Assembly (NCBI GenBank): GCA_025358085.1
Contig: JANYKT010000159.1
Location: forward strand, 88,935-152,934
Source: Deltaproteobacteria bacterium
GTDB lineage: Bacteria; Myxococcota; Myxococcia; Myxococcales; 40CM-4-68-19
Reading direction: 5' to 3'
DNA: 64,000 nucleotides
Shown: in pieces, positions 63,706 to 64,000 of the stretch
How positions within the stretch are numbered: position 1 is the stretch's first letter
How the letters are laid out: each line of letters starts with the position of its first letter
The notes under the pieces: model-generated
Told to the model about the DNA's origin: nothing
What the model saw: the letters and a program-made list of their open reading frames with translations, nothing else
Database searches by the model: none
Translations under genes and position numbers: made by a program

Positions 63706-64000
63706 ATGTTTCTTCCGAACGACCCCCGAATCGATGAGCTCGTCCGACTCGCCGCACAGGCCACCACCGCAGGCCTGCGCGACCAGCACCGGCCGCGCTG
63801 GCGCCAGCTGGTCGAACAACTGCTGGGCAGCATCAACCAGGCCGATGGCCACGCGGACCGCCGCGACCTGCGCGCTTTTGCCGAGCTGACGGTGGACCTG
63901 ATCGCGCCCGAGGAGATCGCGAGCCTGGTGACCACCACGGTGGGCGCGGGCGGCCTCTCGCTGTTGATCAAGGAGCCCATCGAAGTCGGCGCACTGCTCG
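63706..64000 (+). CDS. N-terminal part of PilZ-like domain protein, runs off right edge
   Basis: Manual translation MFLPNDPRIDELVRLAAQATTAGLRDQHRP...ELTVDLIAPEEIASLVTTTVGAGGLSLLIKEPIEVGALL. Confidence 0.55.
   Translation, partial: MFLPNDPRIDELVRLAAQATTAGLRDQHRPRWRQLVEQLLGSINQADGHADRRDLRAFAELTVDLIAPEEIASLVTTTVGAGGLSLLIKEPIEVGALL

Overview
High-GC bacterial window with no rRNA, tRNA or CRISPR recognised by eye. The pil gene content resembles Myxococcota/deltaproteobacteria (taxonomy is inference). Main blocks: (1) ~0-10.9 kb, O-antigen/LPS locus: wzm/wzt ABC exporter, CDP-sugar genes rfbF/rfbG, C-methyltransferase, rfbC-like epimerase, an edge-truncated gene, three glycosyltransferases, DUF2304, and a TMTC-like TPR membrane protein. 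(2) ~10.9-24.7 kb, type IV pilus block: pilD, pilH-like ABC ATPase, pilA, pilG/pilI-like genes, an embedded GT39/TPR protein, then pilR, pilS, pilC, pilT and pilB. A near-perfect sigma-54 element lies upstream of pilA and a terminator lies after it. (3) ~24.8-34.9 kb: ribF, a putative OM barrel, a large lipoprotein hydrolase, cdd, a decayed transposase fragment, punA, exbB/exbD, and a YceI gene with a deleted YceI copy. (4) ~35-52 kb, nucleoside salvage neighbourhood: deoA, BMP/ABC nucleoside-type importer, deoB, and deoC with an unusual N-terminal extension, plus a tandem amidohydrolase gene interrupted by an in-frame amber codon. (5) ~52-64 kb housekeeping: hemF, tsf, rpsB with a long extension, secA, M23 peptidase, PP2C phosphatase, recN, and an edge-truncated PilZ-like gene. 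The most interesting candidates are the DeoC N-terminal module (amphipathic helix, Pro/Gly-rich linker, CX4CX2CX5C), the amber-interrupted tandem amidohydrolase, the sigma-54 pilA promoter within a rearranged pil cluster with embedded glycosyltransferase/TPR genes, and the 44.4 kb palindromic repeat patch.
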